Source: Alphaproteobacteria bacterium HGW-Alphaproteobacteria-3
Lineage (GTDB): Bacteria > Pseudomonadota > Alphaproteobacteria > Parvibaculales > Parvibaculaceae
Assembly: GCA_002842875.1 (NCBI GenBank)
Contig: PHEF01000037.1
Span: 1-43,220 of the forward strand
Direction: 5' to 3'
Length of the DNA stretch: 43,220 bases
The translations under genes and the position numbers were made by a program. Shown here piece by piece: positions 34,369 to 43,220 of the stretch. The notes under the pieces are model-generated. The model had not been told where the DNA came from and searched no databases. It saw nothing but the letters and a program-made list of their open reading frames with translations. Within the stretch, counting starts at the first letter, position 1, and every line of letters starts with the position of its first letter.

Positions 34369-35283
34369 CTACTGCATCTTCTGCGCCGTGCGGCCGGCGA
34401 GGCGGCGGCAGATTTCGTCGAGCTGCTCGAGCGTCTTGTAGGCGATCTTGACCTCGCCGCCCTTGTCGCCCGAGAAGGAAATCTCGACCTTGAGCCCGAG
34501 CTGGTCGGAAATGTTTTTCTCGAGCGCCAGCGTGTCGGCGTCCTTTTCGGGCTTCGGGAGCGATTTCGGCCGGGCGTTTGCGCCCGCCGCATCGGGCTTG
34601 CGGGTCAGCGCTTCGGCCTCGCGGGCCGAGAGACCCCGGGCGACGATCTCGCGAGCGAAGTTTTCGGCTTGCCCGTGGCCGATCAGCGGACGGGCCTGGC
34701 CGGCCGACAGCTTGCCCTCCTCGATGAGCCCCCGGACGCTGTCCGGCAGCGCCAGAAGGCGCAGCGTATTGGCGACATGGGAGCGGCTCTTGCCGATGAG
34801 CTTCGAAAGCTGGTCCTGCGTATAGCTGAACTGCTGCATGAGGCGCTCATAGCCCGCCGCCTCTTCAACGGCGTTGAGATCGGCGCGCTGCACATTTTCG
34901 ATGATCGCGATTTCAAGCGATTCGGCATCGCTCAGTTCCTTGACGATCACCGGCACCTGATGAAGCTGCGCGGCCTGCGACGCCCGCCAGCGCCGCTCGC
35001 CGGCGACGATCTCGTAGCGGTTGTCCTCGCCGGCAACAGGCCGCACCACGATCGGCTGCAGCACACCCTTCTCGCGGATCGAATTGGCCAGGTCTTCGAG
35101 GTCTTCGGGCCTGAAAGTGTGACGCGGCTGGAAGGGGTTCGCGCGCAGGAACTCGATCGGCACCTCGCGCACGCCTCTGGGCGCCGGTGCTTCCTTGTCG
35201 CCAAGCGCGAAGGCGGTGTCCTCGCCGATCAGCGCCGCCAGACCACGTCCAAGCCGGCTCGGGGTTTCCTCTGCCATTGCCAT
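34369..35283 (-). CDS. parB: Chromosome partitioning protein ParB
   Basis: 304 residues, ATG at 35283 preceded by GGAAGGGAAG. ParB is a CTP-dependent DNA clamp that loads at parS and organises the origin region. Order: N-terminal LGRGLAALIG (the ParA-interacting segment), the CTPase domain with the GERRWR motif at 95-100 and ENVQR at about 130, a central HTH domain with FSYTQDQLSKLIGKSRSHV that reads parS, a linker and a C-terminal dimer domain. The window contains two exact parS sites and one near match, close by. It is separated from parA by 271 bases, unlike the usual tight parAB pair. Confidence 0.97.
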   Translation of the reverse strand: MAMAEETPSRLGRGLAALIGEDTAFALGDKEAPAPRGVREVPIEFLRANPFQPRHTFRPEDLEDLANSIREKGVLQPIVVRPVAGEDNRYEIVAGERRWRASQAAQLHQVPVIVKELSDAESLEIAIIENVQRADLNAVEEAAGYERLMQQFSYTQDQLSKLIGKSRSHVANTLRLLALPDSVRGLIEEGKLSAGQARPLIGHGQAENFAREIVARGLSAREAEALTRKPDAAGANARPKSLPKPEKDADTLALEKNISDQLGLKVEISFSGDKGGEVKIAYKTLEQLDEICRRLAGRTAQKMQ

Positions 35284-35554
35284 CGCTTCCCTTCCAATTC
35301 CATTCCCGGGCCAATACCTCCCGGGGGCTCAATTGCCTGACCGCCCGCCCCCGGCGCGGCCGCCCTGCCGGTAGGACCGGTAGGGCCTCGCCCATCATTT
35401 ACCGAAATCGCGGAAAAGCGCCATCGGGCCAAGTTTCCGCCTTACGCCAGCACTACCTTGTATGACCCATAATACAATAGTTTCAATTTGTTAGAAGGCG
35501 TTGTTAAGACATTTCGCAGCGCCCTCGCCTCGCCGGCTCCTCCCGTCAGGCGCT
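35284..35554. other. Gap between parA and parB with a candidate parB promoter
   Basis: 271 bases, containing an AT-rich patch at 35455-35515. On the minus strand TTGAAA (35486-35481) lies 17 bases upstream of ATACAA (35463-35458), a plausible -35/-10 pair pointing at parB. No gene is seen. Confidence 0.4.
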
Positions 35555-36417
35555 TCAAGCCGCCGACTGACGGATGCGGCGCTCGCGCTGGATCATCTCG
35601 GCGGCCAGTTTCATATAGGCCTTGCTGCCGGCGCAGCGGTGATCGTAGACCAGCGCGGGCTTGCCATAGGACGGCGCCTCGGAGATGCGCACATTGCGCG
35701 GAATGACCGTTCGATAGACCTTGTCGCCGAGATAGGAACGCACATCGGAGGCGACCTGGTCGGAGAGCTTGTTGCGCTGGTCGAACATGGTGAGCACGAT
35801 GCCCTGAATGTCGAGACGCGGATTGAGGCTGGTCTTGACGCGCTCGACGGTGCGCAGGAGCTGGCTCAAACCTTCCAGCAAGGCGGGCAATCGATCAGCA
35901 GATAGGAGTAAGGCCGCGAGGTCGATTGCATTTCGGCATCGCTCTCGCCGCGCGTCTTGCCATGACGCGGCATCCGCGACAGCGCATCGCGCAGGCGATG
36001 CGAGCGGCGCTGCACGCTGGCCAGTTCAAGCTCGGCGCCGAGCAGATCCATCGTGGACGGAACAATATCGAGGCCGGGCACCTTGGTGGGCACGATTGCA
36101 TCCTCAATCAGTGCCGCGCCGATCAGCACATCGTAAGCCGACACCTTGCGCTCGGTATGACCGATGCCAAGGCCGGTGCTGGCATTGCCCTGCGGATCGA
36201 GATCGACGATCAGCACGCGCTCGCCAACGGCGGCAAGCGCGGTGCCGAGATTGATCGCTGTTGTGGTCTTGCCGACACCGCCCTTCTGGTTGGCGACCAC
36301 CAGGATACGCGGACGATCCGTGGACGGAGCAATCACCGGATTGCCGCCCTCGGCGGGAATGGCGCTCCCGGCGCTTCGGGCCGCGTCAGTCACCAGTGTC
36401 TTGTCGAGCTGTTCCAT
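35555..36417 (-). pseudogene. parA: Chromosome partitioning ATPase ParA, broken by an internal out-of-frame deletion
   Basis: The ATG at 36417 opens a normal ParA: a 35-residue leader, the deviant Walker A KGGVGKTT, a DLDPQGN motif, and YSYLLIDCPP. After that (residue 179) the frame runs into five wrong residues and a stop at 35866-35868. The rest of ParA resumes in another frame at about 35884 with ALLEGLSQLLRTVERV and runs intact through VIPRNVRISEAPS to the end at 35555. Compared with typical ParA (DCPP followed by about 26 residues before LEGL), the net loss is about 76 bases. The missing piece follows switch II and includes the VPLQCEFFA region, so the protein should be inactive. ParA moves ParB-parS complexes and is essential in several relatives, which makes a true null surprising. 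The start overlaps rsmG by 32 bases. Confidence 0.88.
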
Positions 36418-37066
36418 GAAGGCCTCGCAACATCAGCACGGAACCCGCCGGATCCGACTGAGAGGGGTGAAGGTCGGCGTTGAATATCCAGCTTTTTCGA
36501 GCCAAGGTCAATTCGTCCCGGACCCCCTGCCCCTTCAAAAACAGGCCAATCGTCTGCGAACCGAAAAGCGGCGCGGCCCAGCCAAGCAGCCGATCGAGCG
36601 GCGCCAGCGCCCGGGCGGACACCACGTCGAAGGCGCCCTGCCCGGCTGCGAAATCCTCGATCCGGCAATTATGAACCGTCACCGGCGCTTCCGCCGCCCG
36701 CGCCACTTCCCGCATGAAGATGCATTTGCGCTGGTCGCTCTCGACCAGATGCATCTCGAAACCCGGCCTCCCGGCCAGCAGAATGGCCACGACCAGGCCC
36801 GGAAAGCCGCCGCCGCTGCCGAGATCGGCCCAGCGCCGCGCCCCCTCGGGCGCCAGCGCCGCGAGCTGGGCGGAATCGAGCATATGCCGCCGCCAAAGCT
36901 CCGGCAGGGTGCTCGCCGAGACGAGATTTATGGATTTCTGCCACTTGATCAGGAGGGTCTCGTACCGGACGAGCCGCTCCATTGTTTCACGTGAAACACC
37001 GAGAAGGGCGGAAAAGGATTCCGCATCAACGACTTGCGGCCCTTCCCCTACTACATGTTGGGACAT
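36386..37066 (-). CDS. rsmG: 16S rRNA (guanine527-N7)-methyltransferase RsmG
   Basis: 226 residues, also known as GidB. SAM-dependent Rossmann methyltransferase: INLVSAST near residue 46, motif I ADLGSGGGFPGLVVAI (about 85-100) for SAM binding, HLVESDQRKCIFMREVAR, and VVSARALAPLDRLL (motif IV region). It modifies G527 of 16S rRNA. It lies between mnmG (15 bases upstream) and parA (32-base overlap) in the classic mnmG-rsmG-parA order. An exact parS site lies inside its 5' coding part. Confidence 0.96.
   Translation of the reverse strand: MSQHVVGEGPQVVDAESFSALLGVSRETMERLVRYETLLIKWQKSINLVSASTLPELWRRHMLDSAQLAALAPEGARRWADLGSGGGFPGLVVAILLAGRPGFEMHLVESDQRKCIFMREVARAAEAPVTVHNCRIEDFAAGQGAFDVVSARALAPLDRLLGWAAPLFGSQTIGLFLKGQGVRDELTLARKSWIFNADLHPSQSDPAGSVLMLRGLHGTARQDTGD
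36983..36998. promoter_or_regulatory. parS site, exact (inside rsmG)
   Basis: TGTTTCACGTGAAACA, the perfect 16-base parS palindrome bound by chromosomal ParB, encoded within the first 30 codons of rsmG. Confidence 0.95.
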
Positions 37067-37081
37067 ACCGGGTATGATGCC

Positions 37082-38938
37082 TCAAGCCGTGCGCTTTTGT
37101 TTCACGTGAATCATCAAGGCTGTGAGCGCCGCCGGGGTCACGCCATCGACCCGCGCCGCCTGTCCGAGCGTCGCCGGGCGCGCCGCCGAAAGCTTCTGCC
37201 GCACCTCGGAAGAAAGCCCGCCGATGCGCCCGTAATCCAGTCCGGAGGGGAGCTTCAGCCCCTCATCCTTCCGGAAAGCCCTGATATCGGCCTCCTGGCG
37301 CTCCAGATAGCCCGCATACTGGGCTTCAATCTCCATCTGCTCACCGATACCGGCCTCGAAGCCGCCCAGTATGGGCCAAATGGCAGCCAGCCGGGCCACA
37401 TCCACATCGGGATAGGCAAGCAACTCCATGGCGCTCCGGGGCACGCCGTCCTGATTGACCTTGAGCCCGCGCTTGTTGAGCTCGCTGGGGCTCAGTCTTG
37501 CTGCCGCGCAAAGCGCGCGCGCCGCTTCCAGCGCCTGCATCCGGGCCCCGAAAGCCGACGCCCTCTCCTCCCCCACGACGCCCGCGCCGATCCCTGCCGC
37601 CGTGAGGCGCTGATCGGCATTGTCCGCCCGGAGCGTCAACCGGTATTCGGCGCGCGAGGTGAACATGCGATAGGGCTCGCTGACGCCCCGCGTGATCAAA
37701 TCGTCGATCATCACGCCGATATAGGCCTCCGCCCGGTCGAGGATCAGGGGTTCCGCGCCCGCCGCCGCCAGCGCCGCATTGAGCCCCGCCATCAGCCCCT
37801 GTGCGGCCGCCTCTTCATAGCCCGTGGTGCCATTGATCTGGCCCGCGAGATAAAGGCCGGGAAGCCGCCGCGTCTCCAGCGCCGGGGTAAGCTCACGCGG
37901 GTCGATATAGTCATATTCGATGGCATAGCCCGCCCGGCGCATGACCACATTCTCAAGGCCCGGAATGGTCTTGAGAAAGGCAAGCTGCACCTCTTCCGGC
38001 AGCGCGGTCGAAATGCCGTTCGGATAGATCGTGTCGTCGTCGAGGCCCTCGGGCTCCAGGAAAATCTGGTGGCTGTCGCGCTCGCGGAACCGCACCACCT
38101 TGTCCTCGATGGACGGGCAATAGCGCGGCCCGACGCCCTCGATCTGGCCCGAATAGACGGGCGAGAATTTCAGGTTGTCCTCGATGATCCGGTGACCTGC
38201 CGCCGTCGTGCGCGTGATGTGGCAGGGCACCTGACGCGTCGATATTTCCGTCGTCAGGAAGGAGAAGGGGACGGGCGGATTGTCGCCCGGCTGCACTTCC
38301 AGTTCACCCCAGCCGATACTGTCGCCGGCAAGGCGCGGCGGCGTGCCCGTCTTGAGCCGGCCAAGCTGGAAGCCGAGACCATAGAGCCGGTCCGAAAGAC
38401 CGAGTGCCGGCGCCTCCCCTACCCGGCCCGCCGGGATGCGGCTCGTGCCGAGATGAATCATGCCGCGCAGGAAGGTGCCGGTGGTGAGCACCACGCGGGC
38501 TGCCTTCCACTGCCGTCCGTCCTCCGAGGCGACGCCCCTCACCTCGCCCGCCTCCACCAGCAGGTCGGAGACGGCGGCCTCGATCACCTCGAGATTGGGA
38601 TGGTTCAGGATCGCGTCCTGCATGGCCTCGCGATAGAGCCTGCGGTCGGCCTGGGCACGGGGGCCGCGAACGGCCGGGCCCTTGCGCCGGTTGAGCAGGC
38701 GGAACTGGATGCCCGCGGCATCGGCGACGCGGCCCATGAGCCCATCCAGCGCATCGACCTCGCGCACCAGATGGCCCTTGCCGAGCCCGCCAATGGCCGG
38801 GTTGCAGGACATCTCGCCGATGGTCGAAATCCTGTGCGTGATGAGCGCCGTGCGCGCGCCCGCACGCGCCGCCGCCGACGCCGCCTCGCAGCCCGCATGG
38901 CCGCCGCCGATCACGATCACATCGAATTCGCGCGTCAT
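37082..38938 (-). CDS. mnmG: tRNA uridine-5-carboxymethylaminomethyl modification enzyme MnmG (GidA)
   Basis: 618 residues from the ATG at 38938 ([20 protein letters not shown]); the frame is open 41 codons further up but that part is not homologous. FAD-binding Rossmann motif [10 protein letters not shown] at about 10-19, [31 protein letters not shown], and [10 protein letters not shown] are GidA signatures, with the C-terminal helical domain that binds MnmE and tRNA. With MnmE it makes cmnm5U34 in tRNA. The final codons (IHVKQKRTA) cover a parS-like site. Confidence 0.97.
   Translation of the reverse strand: MTREFDVIVIGGGHAGCEAASAAARAGARTALITHRISTIGEMSCNPAIGGLGKGHLVREVDALDGLMGRVADAAGIQFRLLNRRKGPAVRGPRAQADRRLYREAMQDAILNHPNLEVIEAAVSDLLVEAGEVRGVASEDGRQWKAARVVLTTGTFLRGMIHLGTSRIPAGRVGEAPALGLSDRLYGLGFQLGRLKTGTPPRLAGDSIGWGELEVQPGDNPPVPFSFLTTEISTRQVPCHITRTTAAGHRIIEDNLKFSPVYSGQIEGVGPRYCPSIEDKVVRFRERDSHQIFLEPEGLDDDTIYPNGISTALPEEVQLAFLKTIPGLENVVMRRAGYAIEYDYIDPRELTPALETRRLPGLYLAGQINGTTGYEEAAAQGLMAGLNAALAAAGAEPLILDRAEAYIGVMIDDLITRGVSEPYRMFTSRAEYRLTLRADNADQRLTAAGIGAGVVGEERASAFGARMQALEAARALCAAARLSPSELNKRGLKVNQDGVPRSAMELLAYPDVDVARLAAIWPILGGFEAGIGEQMEIEAQYAGYLERQEADIRAFRKDEGLKLPSGLDYGRIGGLSSEVRQKLSAARPATLGQAARVDGVTPAALTALMIHVKQKRTA
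37098..37113. promoter_or_regulatory. parS-like site, one mismatch (inside mnmG 3' end)
   Basis: TGTTTCACGTGAATCA differs from the consensus at one base (GAATCA for GAAACA). It lies 99 bases from the exact parS in rsmG. Confidence 0.75.
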
Positions 38939-39072
38939 CGAATTAACCCGCCCGAAAAACCCTGGTGGAGAAAAAGTGCCTGTGGCCGCAGGAACGGATT
39001 CGACCGCGGCACAATCAGGCAAACACGGCAGAGCAATAGTCGCTGACGCCTGCCCCGTCAAACTTTTCCACA

Positions 39073-39137
39073 GAGTCGAATCGCGATTCCACCGAGTTGA
39101 GGATTCTCACGCAAGTGATTGAAGGGGAATCGGATTC
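39073..39137. promoter_or_regulatory. Cluster of six GANTC methylation sites
   Basis: GAGTC 39073, GAATC 39078, GATTC 39085, GATTC 39102, GAATC 39127 and GATTC 39133. GANTC is the target of the alphaproteobacterial cell-cycle methyltransferase CcrM, and chance would give about one per 256 bases even at neutral composition. Confidence 0.7.
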
Positions 39138-39149
39138 GAGCCTTCTTCC

Positions 39150-39165
39150 TGTTTCACGTGAAACA
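39150..39165. promoter_or_regulatory. parS site, exact (mnmG-mnmE gap)
   Basis: TGTTTCACGTGAAACA, identical to the site at 36983-36998, about 2.2 kb away, and just beside the GANTC cluster. Confidence 0.95.
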
Positions 39166-39197
39166 GACCCGCCAAGTGGAACATCCAAACATCGTCA

Positions 39198-39291
39198 TGA
39201 CCCGGCCCTCCTTCAAACTTTTCGGCGGGTCATCCACGTCTTCCTTTCTGCTGCCCGGCAAAGACGTGGATGGCCCGCATAAAGCGGGCCA
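39198..39291. repeat. Compound REP-like inverted repeats
   Basis: ATGACCCG (39198) pairs with CGGGTCAT (39226). GGGTCATCCACGTCTT (39227-39242) pairs with 39261-39276 with one mismatch. TGGCCCGC-ATAAA-GCGGGCCA (39271-39291) is a perfect 8-bp hairpin. The style resembles the dispersed GGGCCATGACG-type intergenic elements of alphaproteobacteria. Confidence 0.7.
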
Positions 39292-39343
39292 TGACGGCCA
39301 TGGGACAAGGCGCGAACGCGAAGCCAAGGCAGGAGAAGCGGCG

Positions 39344-40651
39344 TCACTTGCCGATGCAGAAGTCGCGGAAAATCACGTCGAGCAGATCCTCGACATCGAC
39401 GCGGCCGGTGATGCGGCCAAGCGCACGGGCGGCGAGGCGGAGATCCTCGGCGGCAAGCTCGGCGGCGCGCTCCGCCTTCAAGGCCTCACCTGCCCGGGCA
39501 AGCGAGGCCGCGCAGTCGCCAAGCCCCTCGCGGTGACGGGCGCGGGTGATCATCGGATGTTCACGGGCCTCATAGGCCGCGCCGGCCCTCTCGCGCAGCG
39601 CCGCCTCAAGCCGGTCGAGCCCCTGCCCCGTCAGCGCCGAAACGCCGAGGACGCCGGGTGGCACATCGCCGCCGAGATCGAGCTTGTTGACGATCCGGAT
39701 ATCGCCCTCGCGCGCCAGCGAGAAATCGCCGCCCGCGCCGGGGGCCGCGATGACGAGGCGCAGATCGGCCGCTTCGGCCCGCGCCAATGCCCGGCGCACA
39801 CCCTCCCGCTCGATGGCGCCTGCCGCCTCGCGCAATCCCGCCGTGTCGGCCAGCGTCACCGGCACGCCGCCGAGATCGAGCCGGACTTCGAGCACATCGC
39901 GCGTCGTCCCCGCCTCTTCCGAGACGATGGCGGCCTCGCGCCCCGCGAGGCGGTTGAGAAGGCTCGACTTGCCCGCATTCGGCGGCCCGATAATCGCGAC
40001 CTCGATCCCGTCGCGCAGCCGCTCGCCCTTGCGCCCGTCATCGAGATGGGCGGCGATTTCGGCGGCGAGCGCCTCGATCTCCGGGAGGAGCTTGCGGGTG
40101 AGGCCGCCCGGCACGTCTTCGTCGGGAAAATCGATCTCGGCTTCGGCATAGGCCAGCGCCTTGATGAGCCGCGCGCGCCAGCCCTCATAGAGCTGCCCGA
40201 GCGCGCCTTCCATCTGGCGCAGCGCCTGGATGCGCTGCGCCTCGGTTTCGGCGTCGATGAGATCGGCGAGACCTTCGACCTCGGTGAGGTCGAGCTTGCC
40301 GTTCTCGAAGGCGCGGCGCGTGAATTCGCCGGGCGCCGCCGCGCGAAGCCCCGGCAGCGCCGACAGGGCGCGCAGCATCGCGGCGACGACGGCGCGGCCG
40401 CCATGAATGTGGAACTCGGCAACATCCTCGCCGGTGAAGCTCGCCGGGCCCTCGAAGAACAGAAGGAGTCCACGATCGAGCGGCGCCTGCGTTTGCGGAT
40501 CGCCGAAGCGGCTGAGCCGTGCCTCGCGCGCAGGCCCCGGTCCTTCGCCCGTCAATGCGGTGACGGCTTCGCGCACACGAGGGCCCGACAGGCGCAGCAC
40601 GGCAATGCCGGCGCGCCCCGCTGCGGTGGACAGGGCGTAAATCGTTTCCAA
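39344..40651 (-). CDS. mnmE: tRNA modification GTPase MnmE (TrmE)
   Basis: 435 residues. N-terminal formyl-THF-binding domain (1-115, starting IYALSTAAGRAGIAVLRLSG), helical domain interrupted by the G domain with P-loop GPPNAGKS at 222-229, the EEAGTTRD switch, DTAG and NKLDL motifs, and the C-terminal FCIGK with the conserved cysteine C432. It works with MnmG to modify U34 of tRNA. It is slightly shorter than the usual 450 residues but complete. It lies 26 bases downstream of the DUF6489 gene, probably co-transcribed. Confidence 0.97.
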   Translation of the reverse strand: METIYALSTAAGRAGIAVLRLSGPRVREAVTALTGEGPGPAREARLSRFGDPQTQAPLDRGLLLFFEGPASFTGEDVAEFHIHGGRAVVAAMLRALSALPGLRAAAPGEFTRRAFENGKLDLTEVEGLADLIDAETEAQRIQALRQMEGALGQLYEGWRARLIKALAYAEAEIDFPDEDVPGGLTRKLLPEIEALAAEIAAHLDDGRKGERLRDGIEVAIIGPPNAGKSSLLNRLAGREAAIVSEEAGTTRDVLEVRLDLGGVPVTLADTAGLREAAGAIEREGVRRALARAEAADLRLVIAAPGAGGDFSLAREGDIRIVNKLDLGGDVPPGVLGVSALTGQGLDRLEAALRERAGAAYEAREHPMITRARHREGLGDCAASLARAGEALKAERAAELAAEDLRLAARALGRITGRVDVEDLLDVIFRDFCIGK

Positions 40652-40677
40652 GCCGAATCGATCCGTTGCTTGTGCGC

Positions 40678-40962
40678 CTAGGATTCTTTCTTCGCGCCGT
40701 CTTTTTTCGGCGCGGGCTTCTTGCCGCCGCCCATCGCCGTCTGCGCCATGCCCCAGAGCAGGTTCTGGAACTGCTCGAGCCCCTGCGCGCCGACCGGCAT
40801 GATCGCTTTCACGATCTGCTCGGGATCGATATAGGACATGTTCGAAGCCAGGCGCTTTTCGAGCTCGGCGATGAGGCGCTGCTGCATCGGTTCGAGGTCG
40901 GGAAGCCCCATCAGCCGCCGCGCTTCGACCGGCGTCAGTTCGACATCGATTGTGACTTTCAT
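40678..40962 (-). CDS. DUF6489 family protein
   Basis: 94 residues from the ATG at 40962, preceded by AAGG. It starts [20 protein letters not shown], followed by a [17 protein letters not shown] helix, and ends in a Lys-rich tail ([14 protein letters not shown]). It is small, soluble, helical and of unknown function. Similar proteins are commonly found upstream of mnmE in alphaproteobacteria; the tail and the segment [15 protein letters not shown] recall phasin-like or surface-binding helices, but this is only a resemblance. Confidence 0.82.
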   Translation of the reverse strand: MKVTIDVELTPVEARRLMGLPDLEPMQQRLIAELEKRLASNMSYIDPEQIVKAIMPVGAQGLEQFQNLLWGMAQTAMGGGKKPAPKKDGAKKES

Positions 40963-41062
40963 CGCCTTATCTCTTTCTCGACGGGGCGGATGGATTGCCC
41001 CACATTGCCGCAACAAATCCCGTAGCACATCATTGTCTCAAGTGAACCGTCCGGAAGCCCTC

Positions 41063-43102
<2,040 letters not shown>

Positions 43103-43120
43103 AGCCATCGATAACCCACA

Positions 43121-43220
43121 CCGTCATTGCCGGGCTTGACCCGGCATATGTGGACGGCCCCCTGTTTTGCAAGGACTGGATTTGATCATGCGTCGGATCG
43201 CTTGCGGTCATATGTCCGGC
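43121..43220. repeat. REP-like dispersed element at the right edge
   Basis: CCGTCATTGCCGGGCTTGAC and following bases contain the hairpin TGCCGGG-CTTGA-CCCGGCA (43128-43146). Then TATGTGGAC, and the facing copy GTCATATGTCCGGC at the window end, suggest an inverted pair cut by the edge. This CCGTCATTGCCGGGCTTGA style is a common intergenic repeat of rhizobial-branch alphaproteobacteria. No gene is present here. Confidence 0.6.

Larger units (their letters stand above)
38939..39343. other. Candidate replication origin or CcrM/DnaA-controlled region between mnmG and mnmE
   Basis: 405 bases without a gene. GANTC sites are at 38997, 39073, 39078, 39085, 39102, 39127 and 39133, six of them within 65 bases; GAATCGCGATTC at 39078-39089 is a perfect palindrome of two sites. 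TTTTCCACA at 39064-39072 is one base off the DnaA box. A perfect parS follows at 39150-39165, and REP-like inverted repeats fill 39198-39291. The mnmG neighbourhood is a known oriC location in many bacteria. Assignment as oriC is inference, and a methylation-dependent promoter of mnmG is the main alternative. Confidence 0.5.

Noticed and set aside
37034..39046. 670-codon open frame antisense to mnmG
   Set aside because: Composition-driven shadow frame; it runs across parS and the mnmG start.
40838..41062. N-terminal extension of the DUF255 protein
   Set aside because: The extra 75 codons overlap the divergent DUF6489 gene and lack homology; the family start [15 protein letters not shown] is at 41063.

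Overview
The window is GC-rich and densely coded, and it looks chromosomal and alphaproteobacterial. The evidence is the conserved block DUF3576-leuS-lptE-holA facing DUF6489-mnmE-mnmG-rsmG-parA-parB, the order aminotransferase-ftsK-lolA, GANTC (CcrM-type) and TTAA-N7-TTAA (CtrA-type) motifs, and parS sites. A Parvibaculum-like or other rhizobial-branch organism is a reasonable guess, but the genus cannot be fixed from the sequence alone.

Layout. 1-1032: N-terminal 344 residues of a PQQ-dependent alcohol dehydrogenase, reading off the left edge. 1371-6522: three different ammonium transporters. A glnK gene precedes the second and is broken by an out-of-frame internal deletion. All three units carry a very similar -24/-12 (sigma-54-like) motif. 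6549-11484: a cell-cycle-type regulatory cluster, then a DapC-like aminotransferase, ftsK and a LolA-like protein. 11597-16435: a putrescine/gamma-glutamyl locus (puuD, puuA, a GST-like gene, spuC). 16436-29221: accessory and housekeeping genes: xthA, a TetR regulator, two thioesterases, a cNMP-binding protein, an orphan response regulator, two sulfotransferases, an L,D-transpeptidase-like protein, a YggS protein, a ThiE-like protein, a porin and two conserved proteins of unknown function. 29222-34080: DUF3576 lipoprotein, leuS, lptE, holA. 34369-40962 (minus strand): parB, a broken parA, rsmG, mnmG, mnmE and DUF6489. 41063-43102: a DUF255/YyaL-type protein.

How the parts fit. The left third concerns nitrogen: ammonium uptake with probable sigma-54 control, followed later by polyamine nitrogen salvage. 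The right end is an origin-proximal segregation region with two exact parS sites and one near match. A 405-base gap between mnmG and mnmE holds seven GANTC sites, a DnaA-box-like 9-mer and a parS, and is the best candidate here for oriC or a methylation-controlled promoter.

Most notable: glnK and parA both have clean internal deletions (net about 106 and 76 bases) that shift the frame, while both flanks remain highly conserved. These are either two striking recent pseudogenes or two assembly errors, and this must be settled before any biology is built on them. No phage, insertion sequence, CRISPR array, rRNA or tRNA was recognised. I found no clear new multi-gene system; the strongest unexplained signals are regulatory and structural.
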